Shown: in pieces, positions 42,119 to 53,600 of the stretch | Layout of the letters: each line of letters begins with the position of its first letter | Position numbering within the stretch: the stretch's first letter is position 1 | Assembly (NCBI RefSeq): GCF_023921225.1 | Contig: NZ_CP071527.1 | Span: forward strand, 3,055,501-3,119,500 | Length of the DNA: 64,000 bases | Direction of reading: 5' to 3' | Source of the DNA: Legionella lytica | Lineage (GTDB): Bacteria > Pseudomonadota > Gammaproteobacteria > Legionellales > Legionellaceae | Notes under the pieces: model-generated | The model's input: only the letters and a program-made list of their open reading frames with translations | Told to the model about the DNA's origin: nothing | The model's database searches: none | Position numbers and translations under genes: made by a program

Positions 42119-43426
42119 CTATAAAGTCAATGTTCGCGAACATCGAACGCCTAAAAGCTCGCTCTTAAGATCAATGCATTGCTCACTATTGCCTCCAGCG
42201 GCAAAACATTCGGACCAAGCATTATCACTCGGGTTGCCTGATTGCTCTGTAGAACTCCAATGATCTCCGACTAAGCACTTCGAGCCGGCACAGTTATCAA
42301 TGAGTATGGGTAAATTATCAACCATGTTTTGTAGCGCCGGAGATGGGCAAATCAGGGCGCCAGAATCAGGTCCCATATCGCAAATAGAAGGTAAATACCA
42401 ATCTGAATACCCATTAATTTCTTGTTTACAACGACCCGCGGCATAACTTGATAACGGAGGAATAGAAATGGCAAAATTACTGTAATAAGTATAAATATTA
42501 TTGGTATTGCAAGAGCCATCTGTAATGCCATTGCAATTGGATTGCCCAGGATATAAGGTCGCAGGTGGGCTGGAGCTTTCATTAGGACTTGGAGCATCAG
42601 CCGTTGAGGCATCATCAATTCCCCAAATGCTTACTCCATTATCATAATTACCGGAACTATCTGAACTCCAGAGGATGCCGGTATTTGGCGAGACCTGGTC
42701 GATAAGTGCGGTAACCTTACCCCCCACACTTCCTGAGCTTATAGTTGTATCATCAATTGCATACACATACCCGCCTTGATAAATACAGCCATAACTAAGT
42801 ACTGCTATTTTAATTTGGCTTTCGTTCGTATTACTACCCTTTACCGTGAGGATAGCATCAACTGGAACAGTGCCCGTGGTGCACGCAGAGCTTGCTGTAT
42901 TACCGGGTGTAATCGTTATGCTACACGAGTTTGCAGGCCCTAATGTGCCACTACATGTTGACGCGGTAATGGCGGTTCCTGCTGGAAGCCCAAAGGATGT
43001 AACCGACACATTTGTGGCGGAAATTAATCCATTGTTAGTAACTGTTAGTGTTCTGGATTGACCTGTTAATGCCTCATTTACATAGACACAACCAATTGCT
43101 CCTAACGGACACTTAACTGAGAGCGCTAAGGAGGTCTTATTTGATATCAATGTTGTTTGATTTACGGAGTTAGTCAGCGTTATTTTTGTAGGCACTGTAT
43201 TGTTAACAGAGAATAAACAATATCCATTCTTATTTGGTGTACATCCAGTCAAGGAGTAACCCGGGGTATTCACCTTGATACCCGCTGCGGGATATACACG
43301 ATTAGGTATTGTAGTACGGATGCTTAAGGATAGAGCGGAAACCTCATAGTTTTGGCACGATAAGGGCCCTTTACCATTCAGACATAGGGTTATACTCACC
43401 TGAGATACCGTACCCGTAGCAGACAC
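42119..43426 (-). pseudogene. DUF1566 surface protein lacking its signal peptide
   Basis: The frame starts at GTG 43426 and encodes 435 residues of the Legionella DUF1566 type: N-terminal immunoglobulin-like beta domains with paired cysteines (GKGPLSCQNY, STCSGTLGPANSCSI), then the C-terminal domain with GYSDWYLPSICDMG, DHWSSTEQ and RCSRTLTL, as in Lcl-type collagen-like adhesin tails. Homologues are exported and begin with a signal peptide ending just before the equivalent of SATGT. Here that region is absent: upstream in frame there is a T8 run and a stop, and the 3' end of another gene overlaps by 31 bases. The gene therefore looks 5'-truncated and probably non-exported. Confidence 0.7.
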
Positions 43427-44142
43427 ATTAAAAAAAAGTTCACTTCATCTATATCACCTTTATTCTTAACGGTTTCAAACCGTTCAATAAAGTTCTTGGT
43501 ATATTCTGCCATAATCTGAGCATAGTCATTTTCCTCTATTTCCCAGTCACCCGACGTTTCAAAAAAACCACCGTAAGTATAAACCGTCGTGTAAAATAGC
43601 TCTATTTCTTGTTCAGTATACGATTGATTAATACAATCCTCTTTATTGCTAAAGCAAAGTATTCCCGAGTTCAAATCTAAACTAGAACGATAAGCAGTTT
43701 CTTTTGGATCGGCACTTCGTTGTAATAATTGTTTTAAGCCATCGTGGGAAAAATTATTTCTACTTATGCTAAAACCCGCTGAACCAACCATACAACCGGC
43801 GTATGTTACATCATAAAACCCATCATTTTTATGCATGGTCCGAAAATGGATCTTTTTAAGCAAGTCATTAGGAATTCTTAAGGGCTCCTGGCCTGGACAG
43901 ATACCATGCTGGATAGAGGCAAGCAAACCTTGCAATGCTTTCAATATTTCATTTTCATTATGAATTTTCCCGTTGTCATTTTCATAACGCCGGTCATACT
44001 GCAGAGGTCCTTGTTCATCTTTCAATTTGCATCCATCAACATACAAACGATAAAGTTGTTCTGTAGGGATATTTCTAAGAAATGTTAAGCCTTGTTGCAA
44101 ATTACCAAGCCCTAGCTTAGGTTGGGTATTTTGAGGTGCCAT
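43396..44142 (-). CDS. Unknown protein with a chimeric C-terminus
   Basis: I start at ATG 44142 (AGAGA nine bases upstream); a longer frame from 44175 has no ribosome site. The 248-residue product is not recognised. It is helical at first, contains several cysteines (GICPGQEP, TYAGCMVGSAGF, ILCFSNKEDCINQ), and has no signal peptide. The last residues (LMCLLRVRYLR) are encoded by DNA that, one base shifted, encodes the start of the DUF1566 domain. The natural C-terminus was therefore probably lost when the two genes were joined. Confidence 0.65.
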   Translation of the reverse strand: MAPQNTQPKLGLGNLQQGLTFLRNIPTEQLYRLYVDGCKLKDEQGPLQYDRRYENDNGKIHNENEILKALQGLLASIQHGICPGQEPLRIPNDLLKKIHFRTMHKNDGFYDVTYAGCMVGSAGFSISRNNFSHDGLKQLLQRSADPKETAYRSSLDLNSGILCFSNKEDCINQSYTEQEIELFYTTVYTYGGFFETSGDWEIEENDYAQIMAEYTKNFIERFETVKNKGDIDEVNFFLMCLLRVRYLR

Positions 44143-44425
44143 ATGTATGTCTCTGTTAAATAAGTAAAAATCCATTTAAAAATAGATAGCGCCCACTCTA
44201 TAATAGTGGCAATTAAAGAACAACATAGATAATATCTAATACCTTTGCTTGTTTTTTGCCATTTCCTGGTCAAAACAATTTGAATAATACGGCTGATAAC
44301 TTGGAATGAAAACAACCTAAACGAACAATTTATACACTCTCGTTACATATCAACTGTTGTTTTATGCGCTTTTTATGTAACATAGAACCAATAAACTTAT
44401 TTTTTAACCAAAAGAGAAAAGTATT

Positions 44426-45907
44426 GTGCCCGAGAGTTCGTCGAAGAAAAATACAGAATCATTAAGTGATCAAAATGCAAGCCTGCTCGAAAAATATCGA
44501 GTTAGTTTCAACTCTATTGCACAGATTAATTACGTTAGCGATGCATTTTCCGATCGTATTACTCTAAAAGGTTCTTCCCACACTATAGAAGAATGGCTCA
44601 CAACCAAAGATCCGTCGAAACGAGCAGGTTTTCAAGCTTCATCAGCCCGTTATATACCGGAGGCCTTATATTTTCTTGAAAAACTACTTCCCTATATAAT
44701 GAAAATGCGCCAAGTTCTTCCTTTTTTAGAAGAAGAAGACCGCATATGGGATGTTTTAAATAGAGATATCTCAACCCTAGATATAAAACAGCTTGAGCAA
44801 GAATTAATAGAGCAAGCTAAAATTACGAAAACTCAAGATTCGTTAAGCCAATCTGCAATAAAAAAGCAGCAAGCCGAAATAAGATCCATCAAAGACCTTA
44901 TTCGAATTAAAAATGCCCCTACTGAAACAAGAAAACAATTAGTAAAAGAAATCCATCAGCTACAATTAGAAACGACGCAAATCTTAAAACAAGCTTACCA
45001 GGATCTTCTGGAACTATGGAATGGCTGCCTTCGAGACAATTGCCCTTTACCACTTAATCGCTCTGAAACAGCTATTTCTGATATCAAAAACAGCAATATA
45101 GAACAACTTATTAATGAAATCGAAAGCCTTCTACATTCCGAAGTTAGGCTGAAAAAACCCATATTCGGGCGTGAAATTGATAAAGATAGCTTTTTCAATG
45201 ATACCCACAAAAGAACCAATACGCTGTCTCAACCAATAACTAAAGACGAAGAGAGCGAAATAAAAGATCCTGTGGAATTATTTTTAAAGCTTCAACAAAA
45301 ACAAGTTTGCTTACTTGATGGATTTAATAAGGTTTTGAGCTCCATAGTTTATAATGCCGTGGGAACAGAAGGAATTAGACAATGTGAGCGTTACGAATCT
45401 GATTATGAAAAAGGAGCCCACAAATGGCATGGCAGCAAAAAGTTGCCTGTCCCTATTCAAGCTAATGATAATAATATTGCCATAATTGCCAAATGGATTT
45501 ACAAAAATATTATGAACATGCACAACACGCTCACTAGCCAGGAAACACTGCAAAGAAGAACTAGCATTTTTGGTTTTTTAGCTAAAAAACCCTCTCGAAG
45601 CGAACCAAGCACACCACGGGTAAATAAATTAACATCTTATTCACAAAAGGAGTTAGAAGAAATTTATAAACTTGAACAGCAGATAGCACCTGTAGCAAAA
45701 AAACTAATGGATAGCCAACTTCCCTTAAATCAAGAGGAACGCCAAAACTATTTAGATCTGCATGCCAAGTTTGATATCTTAGTAAAACTAAGACCAGAGT
45801 ATAAAACGTTACAAAACGACATAAGAAAGTTATTAGCCCCACCCGAGACTAAAGCCAAAGTAATGAGTACTGATGATGCAACTCAAGATATTAATCTAGT
45901 AATTTAG
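44426..45907 (+). CDS. Helical effector-like protein
   Basis: The 493-residue product starts at GTG 44426 behind a weak purine-rich site. It is mostly helical with coiled-coil sections around 115-190 and 410-475 and a charged middle. No signal peptide or enzyme motif is seen. The C-terminus ends in an acidic, hydrophobic stretch (STDDATQDINLVI), which is compatible with a Dot/Icm secretion signal. This is inference from style. It is a single gene, divergent from the unknown gene at 43396, with a strong hairpin after its stop. Confidence 0.72.
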   Translation: MPESSSKKNTESLSDQNASLLEKYRVSFNSIAQINYVSDAFSDRITLKGSSHTIEEWLTTKDPSKRAGFQASSARYIPEALYFLEKLLPYIMKMRQVLPFLEEEDRIWDVLNRDISTLDIKQLEQELIEQAKITKTQDSLSQSAIKKQQAEIRSIKDLIRIKNAPTETRKQLVKEIHQLQLETTQILKQAYQDLLELWNGCLRDNCPLPLNRSETAISDIKNSNIEQLINEIESLLHSEVRLKKPIFGREIDKDSFFNDTHKRTNTLSQPITKDEESEIKDPVELFLKLQQKQVCLLDGFNKVLSSIVYNAVGTEGIRQCERYESDYEKGAHKWHGSKKLPVPIQANDNNIAIIAKWIYKNIMNMHNTLTSQETLQRRTSIFGFLAKKPSRSEPSTPRVNKLTSYSQKELEEIYKLEQQIAPVAKKLMDSQLPLNQEERQNYLDLHAKFDILVKLRPEYKTLQNDIRKLLAPPETKAKVMSTDDATQDINLVI

Positions 45908-45916
45908 CTTAATTTA

Positions 45917-45947
45917 ATGATGTTGTATCGTTTAAATACAACATCAT
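45917..45947 (+). terminator. Terminator hairpin after the 44426 gene
   Basis: ATGATGTTGTAT (45917-45928) pairs exactly with ATACAACATCAT (45936-45947) around CGTTTAA, 10 bases after the stop. No T-run follows, so efficiency is uncertain. The following 45948-46203 shows nothing coding. Confidence 0.6.
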
Positions 45948-46203
45948 CATTGGCCTCTAGCCTAATGGCTCTGAGGTTCAACGAGACGGACTTTTAATCC
46001 CATTATATATCCACTAATAATGCTTCTTTGCCCAAAATACACCAATCCTCCTCCAACTCCCAAATCACAACTTGCACAAAATTTGTATTATTCAGATATT
46101 TCAGCCATTGATTTTGCACTATTGCATATTTTTAAAATATAGATAGAATGCCCCGGCGCAATGGAAAAAAACAAATAAGCCCAACAATATCAAGGATATT
46201 ATT

Positions 46204-47112
46204 ATGGAAAAAATTACAAGGCTAGTGCCTCAAGCATGTATTGCATTACTCACATCCCTTTCTTTAACCGCATGTACATCTATTGGTCGTGTTCCACTTG
46301 ATGTGAATCAACAACACACCATCCACCAAGCTAATGAAATATTGGCAACAAATCAAAAAACACTAGAAGTAGAGCCAATGGCTTCTCCCTCGGCCGCTTA
46401 TGGTGGTGCATTTGGAGCTCCCGGAATTATTGCTGCCGCAGTGATAAACGGTGCCGTTGTTCATAGTGAAAATAAAAAAGCGGAAAAACGTTTTGACCCA
46501 ATTCATAAGAACCTTGTCGGCGTAGATTTTAATCAACAAATGAATCAGCAACTTTCTAAAGAATTAAAAACCATAAAATGGTTACATTTCAATAAAGGCA
46601 AAGTTGATGGAGAGGTTTCTTTAGCCAAGAAAAATATACTTATCAACGAGTCTAAAGGTGATGCATTGGTCTATGTTGGTTTATCTTATAAACTTTCCCA
46701 TAATACCCTAGATACACTCATGATGGCTGCGGATGTGGAAATATATAAAAAAGGTGTCCCAAGACCGACTTTAATCTACCAAAATAAATTCCAATACTTT
46801 GAAAAACTCGCTCCCCTACCAATTAACGAAGCCATTAAACATTGGGCTGATAATAATGCTGCCAAAGCTCGTCAGGCAATGCAAACAGGAATTCAATTCT
46901 TATCAAAAGCGATAGCCCAAGACATTCAAAATCCAACAACCAACTCAAATATGCATTATCCCGTGAACATTTGGTATACGGATGTAAGAGAGGGGCACGG
47001 AATCATTGAAGCAGGCCATCTCGAAGAGAAAATTGGTGATAAAAATGTTGTTCGTAACCGATTTGGTGAACTAACGATTATTAATGACCGATTAGTGACT
47101 AAGAGAACATAA
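46204..47112 (+). CDS. Lipoprotein of unknown function
   Basis: The 302-residue product has a lipoprotein signal with lipobox LTAC (Cys at residue 24) and a good ribosome site (AGGA seven bases before ATG). A Gly/Ala-rich hydrophobic segment at about 64-85 (GGAFGAPGIIAAAVINGAVV) may insert in or contact a membrane. The rest is a soluble mixed domain, with a C-terminus resembling glycine-turn beta strands. No family is recognised. It is a single gene. Confidence 0.82.
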   Translation: MEKITRLVPQACIALLTSLSLTACTSIGRVPLDVNQQHTIHQANEILATNQKTLEVEPMASPSAAYGGAFGAPGIIAAAVINGAVVHSENKKAEKRFDPIHKNLVGVDFNQQMNQQLSKELKTIKWLHFNKGKVDGEVSLAKKNILINESKGDALVYVGLSYKLSHNTLDTLMMAADVEIYKKGVPRPTLIYQNKFQYFEKLAPLPINEAIKHWADNNAAKARQAMQTGIQFLSKAIAQDIQNPTTNSNMHYPVNIWYTDVREGHGIIEAGHLEEKIGDKNVVRNRFGELTIINDRLVTKRT

Positions 47113-47127
47113 TTTTTGTCTTTCTCG

Positions 47128-47160
47128 TTTTCCTGCTTCTTAGTTTAAGAGGCAGGAAAA
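47128..47160 (+). terminator. Stem-loop after the lipoprotein gene
   Basis: TTTTCCTGC (47128-47136) pairs with GCAGGAAAA (47152-47160) 15 bases after the stop, with an inner CTT/AAG pairing. The T-run is in the left arm, so it is symmetrical and could act in either direction. Confidence 0.55.
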
Positions 47161-47289
47161 AATGGCCTTGTACTAATGACTCCAGCAATACACGTTTTTT
47201 GATGTATTCAATTTTAATCCCATTGAAATAATGGACATAGACCTACATAATGATCGCCCTTTAAACAAAATTCATTAACAAGGTGCATC

Positions 47290-47862
47290 ATGCCCAAAAA
47301 TAATGTTCCACGTCAAAATGTAAAAACCAATAATGATCCAATGAGCAAAAATCAATTTGTCTTTAAATTGACGCCGCCCCCCAGAAACTTAGATAATGAT
47401 CCCTCCGTAATGAAATATCAATTTCACTTCAAAGTTGGTAAGGACAAAAATTTAGGCGATGCGGAACCCGTATATAAATCAAAGAAACGTTCGTCTCAAT
47501 CCACAATGCCAACAATAATACAGTCTACTTATACGACCAGCTCTGTTTATTCCCCTGCATCCGAGGTGACCCCAAGCCTTTATAACAATGCGAATTCGCC
47601 ACTATTCTTTACAACTCCTCCAAGTACGAATCGCACTTTATCACCACAAACAAGCGCTCTTAATACGTCGTTCACTAGAAATACAAAACTTCCTATCGTT
47701 TCCAGTATTAAGGCTGAGAAAATCAAAATGTCGAATTTGGTCAATGACGAAATGGTGGATGAGAAAAAATTAGACGTACTAACAATCCATACATTAGCTG
47801 AAACATTTCAGGTGCCAGCGAAAACTCTGGAAACAGATTTGACCATTGCAAAACGCTGGTAA
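47290..47862 (+). CDS. Ser/Thr/Pro-rich unknown protein
   Basis: The 190-residue product starts at ATG 47290 with AAGGTG four bases upstream. The N-terminal third contains two repeats of a short motif (NQFVFKLTPPPRNLDNDPSV and KYQFHFKVGKDKN). The middle is low-complexity Ser/Thr/Pro, likely disordered. The C-terminal 50 residues look folded and helical (VDEKKLDVLTIHTLAETFQV). No signal peptide. Unrecognised; effector-like by composition only. Confidence 0.65.
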   Translation: MPKNNVPRQNVKTNNDPMSKNQFVFKLTPPPRNLDNDPSVMKYQFHFKVGKDKNLGDAEPVYKSKKRSSQSTMPTIIQSTYTTSSVYSPASEVTPSLYNNANSPLFFTTPPSTNRTLSPQTSALNTSFTRNTKLPIVSSIKAEKIKMSNLVNDEMVDEKKLDVLTIHTLAETFQVPAKTLETDLTIAKRW

Positions 47863-47887
47863 ACAAATTTAGTCCTAATGCACCCAT

Positions 47888-47927
47888 CTTTTGGTAATAG
47901 AGTTTAAAAGTTATCTATTACCAAAAG
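47888..47927 (+). terminator. 14-bp perfect-stem hairpin after the 47290 gene
   Basis: CTTTTGGTAATAGA (47888-47901) pairs exactly with TCTATTACCAAAAG (47914-47927), 25 bases after the stop. No further gene is supported in 47928-48160. Confidence 0.6.
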
Positions 47928-48160
47928 ACATACCTCAAGGCTTTTGTCTTCCTCTATCATAATTTAAAACCAAATTTTTAAAGCAGCTGCAATGTCTGGC
48001 TTTTTTAGTATTTATAGTCATGTGAGTTATTTCTTTAACAGATAATAAACGAAAAAATACTTATAAACTAAGCCCCGCACTACCACTCGATTCGAGGCTT
48101 GTTTATTTTATCGTTCAATGCTATCAATAATGTTCTGTAACATCACAAAATGGTACTACT

Positions 48161-50467
48161 ATGGACGGTAAAATTGAAAAACAACCATTAACATTGACCC
48201 TGCTCGGCACCAATACAGAGTATTATCCAGAGCTAAAGAAAATAGCGAAACGCACTCCCTATACCAAAGGTGCTAAGGTATCCGATTATCCTAAAGGTGA
48301 AACCCTAAGCATTCTCTCTTCATTAATAAAAGCCCCGGCAGCGAAACGAAGCACGAAGACAGATGCCAAAAATCCCTACGCCTTGCAAGCAGACGAAATT
48401 ACCGTAATTAATGGCCCCAAAACCGATGGCTCCAATGTCGGGGAAAAAATTGCCCATGGATTAGCAGCCATATTAAATGCCGTGAGCCGCGGGCAAATAA
48501 AAATCAATCTATTGGCCCATAGCAGAGGAGCAATAGAAGCTATTTTAATCGCGCATGAATTAGAAAGTATCCTCGCCATAATAGGTAGCTGCGCTAGCTT
48601 TAACGAGGTATTAAAAAATCTCAGCGAACAACAAAGTAAACGGCGTAAGGGCCCACCAGCCAATAATACTCCCGATATCATCGAACCCTTAAAAGCACAA
48701 ATCAATCTAATCGCTCAGACAGAACAAGAATCCTGGTTTAATAGCTTAAAAAGCAACATAGGTGATATATCTTTAAGCTTATTCGCCGTTGATCCAGTTC
48801 CTGGCGATTGCTTTCCGATTACCTGGTATGACGAGCGATTTTTTGTCCTTCCAGCACTCATAAAGCACAGCGAATTCATCTATTATAGCAATGAACATTC
48901 AGACAGAGGATTTACGCCAGTATTTCCAAGTTTAGCCGATCCAGAAAAACAACGTTTTGCTTTTTATTCCATGCCTGGACACCATGGTACCGGCTCCAGC
49001 GGAAATAATGGCTCGCAACAAGACATCATAGTAGCTCCACAAGGCTACAAAACCACCCACGTGCAAAAATTAATGATTTACAAAATAATTCACTTTTTAA
49101 CCCAACACAACGTGAGTTTTAATGATGGCAAACAAATATTCTTTCAACACAGCGCCTTAGGTAAAAAGTATATGGAAGCTGGCGAGGAAGCACAAAATAT
49201 CAATTTAGCGAATCTCGATTTTCCTGCTATTTTGCGCATGCTATATAATAAAATACAAGAAAATCAAACAGGCTACGAAGCCTACAATGCCACCCACTAC
49301 TCCTTCATGGGCCATAACAAACAGCGCATGATGCTCTATCAAGGCCATCGCTACGCGCTCTTTGATGATTACTTTACCGCCTACACCGGTTATGTCAACG
49401 AAGAGCATGCTTTACTAATACAGGCCTATTTTTTTAACTTATTTGGTCTTGATAATAACAAAACGAATCTAATTGAAATGCTTAATACCGCCGGAGCGGT
49501 TTTAGAAAAAAACATCATCAATCTCGTCAATGACGAACCCTCTATTTTGCAATCAGAATTGACTCGAGGCAGGATATTAGAAACCTTTGGTATCGTCATC
49601 CAATTAGTGAGCCAACAATATTTAACCCACTACTGGGATGCTAACCGCAAGCAAGAAAAAACCGAACTTTATCAAGCGCTACTGGCTATTCTTAATAAAT
49701 TCGCAACCCTACCCAGTGCGAACCATCTAATCATGCAACAGTTTTGCGCCGCCTTGATGAACTTGTGCTTCGTCAACATCAACAGTACTTTAGTTTTACA
49801 TGCTCAAGAATTAGAAAAGGAATTTAATTGTCTACAAGAGTCCGTAGACGATAGGCTCCAGCATTTCTTTACTGCAATTTTGACCCAATTAAATCATCTG
49901 GAAAACAGTCCGCAAGCAATGCTCGACGAAATAATCAATAATACAGCTTACAAACAATTACCCAATTCCCCGATAACACCTAAGCTAAGCTACATTTATC
50001 ATCAACTTCTCGGTAAAGGCGTAGAGCAATACAGTATAGAACAGCTAAGCAAAAATTATGCGGAACAATTTAGCCATAGCATAGAGGAATTCAGTAAGCT
50101 TTATTTGCGCCTGCAAACGCTGATTGAGGACTTGGCCACGCTAAGGAGTATGGTCCCTACCGCGTATATTGAAGTGGAAGAGCTTTCTCTACTAACTAAA
50201 ATACAAGCACTAACGGCCACGGCTGCCGAACGATATTACCAAGTCCCATCTCCAGCATTACCACCCAAAGCACCCAAAGATTCATTCCCCTATCTAGCCG
50301 AACAGCATGCAATAAAGCATTTTAATTTAGTCGATCGCTATCAAGAACCTACGCCTCCTAGTCTATGGTACAAAATGTTTTCCTTTTTCAGTAGCACAAG
50401 AAACTCGACTGGTGAACAAGAAGGCAATTGCGTCGAACTAGAAATAATCCCCGCCGAACCCCATTAA
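48161..50467 (+). CDS. DUF2235-like serine hydrolase, possible effector
   Basis: The N-terminal ~300 residues look like the DUF2235 alpha/beta hydrolase fold found in Tle1-type phospholipases: a leading strand (TLTLLGTNTEY), the nucleophile elbow LLAHSRGAIEA with S121, an acid position in SLFAVDPVPGD (D211), and a histidine in MPGHHGTGSSG (H274/H275). The rest (to 768) is helical and unassigned. No signal peptide is present. DUF2235 enzymes are often secreted toxins acting on lipids; here a Dot/Icm-delivered lipase is a reasonable guess. The catalytic assignment is from motif spacing only. The ribosome site is weak. Confidence 0.72.
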   Translation: MDGKIEKQPLTLTLLGTNTEYYPELKKIAKRTPYTKGAKVSDYPKGETLSILSSLIKAPAAKRSTKTDAKNPYALQADEITVINGPKTDGSNVGEKIAHGLAAILNAVSRGQIKINLLAHSRGAIEAILIAHELESILAIIGSCASFNEVLKNLSEQQSKRRKGPPANNTPDIIEPLKAQINLIAQTEQESWFNSLKSNIGDISLSLFAVDPVPGDCFPITWYDERFFVLPALIKHSEFIYYSNEHSDRGFTPVFPSLADPEKQRFAFYSMPGHHGTGSSGNNGSQQDIIVAPQGYKTTHVQKLMIYKIIHFLTQHNVSFNDGKQIFFQHSALGKKYMEAGEEAQNINLANLDFPAILRMLYNKIQENQTGYEAYNATHYSFMGHNKQRMMLYQGHRYALFDDYFTAYTGYVNEEHALLIQAYFFNLFGLDNNKTNLIEMLNTAGAVLEKNIINLVNDEPSILQSELTRGRILETFGIVIQLVSQQYLTHYWDANRKQEKTELYQALLAILNKFATLPSANHLIMQQFCAALMNLCFVNINSTLVLHAQELEKEFNCLQESVDDRLQHFFTAILTQLNHLENSPQAMLDEIINNTAYKQLPNSPITPKLSYIYHQLLGKGVEQYSIEQLSKNYAEQFSHSIEEFSKLYLRLQTLIEDLATLRSMVPTAYIEVEELSLLTKIQALTATAAERYYQVPSPALPPKAPKDSFPYLAEQHAIKHFNLVDRYQEPTPPSLWYKMFSFFSSTRNSTGEQEGNCVELEIIPAEPH

Positions 50468-50611
50468 ATTGAGCACGGGACTGGAAACTACGCAGTATTA
50501 TCTCCTTAGCGTTTTCGCAAGTCCTTCATTTTTTTTAAAATATTACTTGTAATAATTTTTATGCGTACTAAAGTTAAAAGTTCCACTAAAATAAAGACGG
50601 AGAGATAATTT

Positions 50612-53600
50612 ATGACGGAGCATCGGTGTTTCTTTAATCATGTTAAAAAATACTGCTCATATATAACCTTGACTATATTTACGCAGATCAATATGGCGCA
50701 GGCAGAAACTGCTTTAGGCCAAGGAATATATTATGACAATCAGCAAATTTCTAAATTAGCACAAACCTATCCTTCTCGGGTTTCAAAAGATGCTGGTTAC
50801 CCACTAATCAATAATTATTCCACTTTAAAAATGTTATTTAGAGGCAGTCAATTTGGATTGGCTAATAAACCTCCAACTACAGGTATGTGGTGGACGCCTT
50901 TACTTGCCGTTGATAAACCTAGCGGACAAATTCAAGACAGTGATTATTTATCACCATTACTTTTGATTCCTAATCCTCTTACTGTGGGTTTAAGCGATCA
51001 AGGTATTGCCATGGGAATTCCATTACAAAAAGCGAATGTGGATACGGCACATATAGACAGAGGTTATACCAATACTCTAGACATTACCGTGACCACAGGG
51101 GATTTAAAAGGCACCGCCCCTTTGGTTTCTGATTATTCAGACTGGATGGTCAAAGCACAATGGGCCACTAATAATACGCCCTTATTAACAGCGAATATTA
51201 TTGAAGGCTCGCCTTTTATCTTTGTTGAAAAGAAAAACCGGCAAGCTATTTCTTATTTGCAATTCAATAACTCCCAAGAGGCGAAACTCCTGGCACAGCA
51301 AAATGGAGCGAGTCTATTTAAAACTAAGAATGCTTCCGAGGGGAACTATCATTACTACGCCTATTATTCTAATCCTAATAAGGCAGCTAGCAGCTGGAAA
51401 ACTGCCTCTGGTGTAGTAATTGTTCCCACCAATCAAGGAGGAAGCGGAACTATTGTTCCTGCAACATTAATCAATACGAATGATACGGATAGCTATTTTA
51501 CTCTAGCAGCTATTCCTGCTGCATCCGATGCAGAAGCCATTCAATTGATGGGCCAATTACAGGCATATGCATATACCGTAATTAATAATACGACGATTAG
51601 CTATGAATATGACAAAGCAAATGCGCAGGTAATAACGCATTTTAATTTCACGACACAAACTACTTATAGCAATGCATCGGTACAAAAGCAGCCTGCGATA
51701 ATGCTTTATCCCTGGCAAATTAAGAATATGAGCAGTGCGGATAAAGCCAATTGTTTATTAAACGATGAATGCAGTAGTAACAAGGGAGTAATTCAAACCT
51801 TGAAAGGAACCATGCACTTGTATGCCGTTCCCGGTACTGCATCCTTTACTACTCAAGTACCATTTAGAGGGATATTACCGGTATTACCCAGTAAGTTGAG
51901 CCAGAGCGATTTAACTAAAATTGGTAGTTACTCTTTTGCAATGCCAGCTGATCCACATCTGGATTCAAAAAATCCCTGGACTGATACTTATGCTACCGGC
52001 AAGTTATTAAGTCGCGAAGCACAATTAATTAAAATCGCTGATATGTTGATGCGTGCAGATAGTGCCTCCGCAACAAAATATCAAAATATTAGAAATACAT
52101 TGCTAAAGCAACTCAAAGGACAAGTTACTAGTTTTCTAACCGGTTTAAACTATACGGATGCATGTCCTGGAGGCGCTAGTGATTGTGCACGCGCTCAAGC
52201 AAGCTGGTTTTATAGCTACAATAATGACTGGCATACAATGATGGGTTTTCCTAGTGGCTTCTTTACCGCCACCACGTTAACTGATCATGGCTTTCACTGG
52301 GGGTATTTATTAGACTCAGCAGCCACTATTGCTCAATTTGATAAAACTTGGGCGCAACAATATGGAGGAATGGTTAACTTATTAATTCGTGATATTTGTA
52401 ACTACAAATATGGCGAAGATGGTAATGAAGCCACGCAATTCCCTCATTTCCGTAGTTTTGATCCCTACTCAGGTTTATCCTCAGCGCTGGGCATGCCTTA
52501 CAGCCTAGACAATATCAATGAGGAAGATAGTGCTGAATTTATGAACTTAGCACAGGCAATTGTACTTTGGGGTATAAATACTCAGGGGCTTAGTTTTGCT
52601 GGTGATAATAGCTCTCCTCAAGATCTTTTAGAGACTGGTTTATATTTGTATACCACTGAGGAGCAGGCACTCAATCATTATCATTTTAATCAAAATCCGA
52701 ACTCGGGAGTGTTTCCTACTGGTTGGGCTAATAACACCACAGGGCAAACATACCTTACAGTAGGTAATGTGTGGGGTGGTAAGCAAGACCGTTCTACTTA
52801 TTTTTGTGCAGGACAGCCTTGTTATTATCAAAATTTAGCGTCAAACACCTTGCCTCTTACTGCAGGCTCGTTGTATTTAGGATTCGATGCGAGCTTTGTT
52901 AATAGGGTTTACACTCAAGATGCTAAAAATCCTTGTAGTGGCGATCCTAAAAACTCAGCGTATTGCGGAACTTTACTGAAGTATTTGGCCTTAGGTAATC
53001 CCACCCTGGCATCTCAGTATTACGCACAATATTTTGAGCAACAAGGTAATATTCCTGATCCAGGAGAAACATTACCAAGCATCTATTATTGGATTCAAAA
53101 TTTAAGAAACTTAGGTAACTTAAATTCCAATATCACTGCCGATACCCCCAGTTACGCAGCCTTTGGTGCAGGTAGCTCATTATATGTAGCTGCTTATAAT
53201 GGAGAGAACACCGCAAAAACTGTTCATTTCTATAATAATGGAGCTCTAGCCTGTACCTTAGAAAATATTCAACCTGGAGTTACACAAGGAAAACTTTGCG
53301 ATGGAGACACTCCTCCTCCCACAACCCAATTTTCTTTTACGCTCTACCTGGGTTATCCCTTTAAACCAGTATTAGTTAATAATACGATCCAATGCCCTGA
53401 TCCGGTGACGAAAAACCCTGCATGTTTGCTCAAAAACATAGCAGCACCTTCAACGATGACCGTTGCAGGAAGTAATGGCAATTTATGCACCTTAACGATT
53501 GGTGGTGATGGTTCAGTAACCCCTGTAAATGAAAAATCTAAGGGCTGTTACATTAATTCCAATCCTGCTACACCGACTTCAGCAGGAACGATTAATTTAC

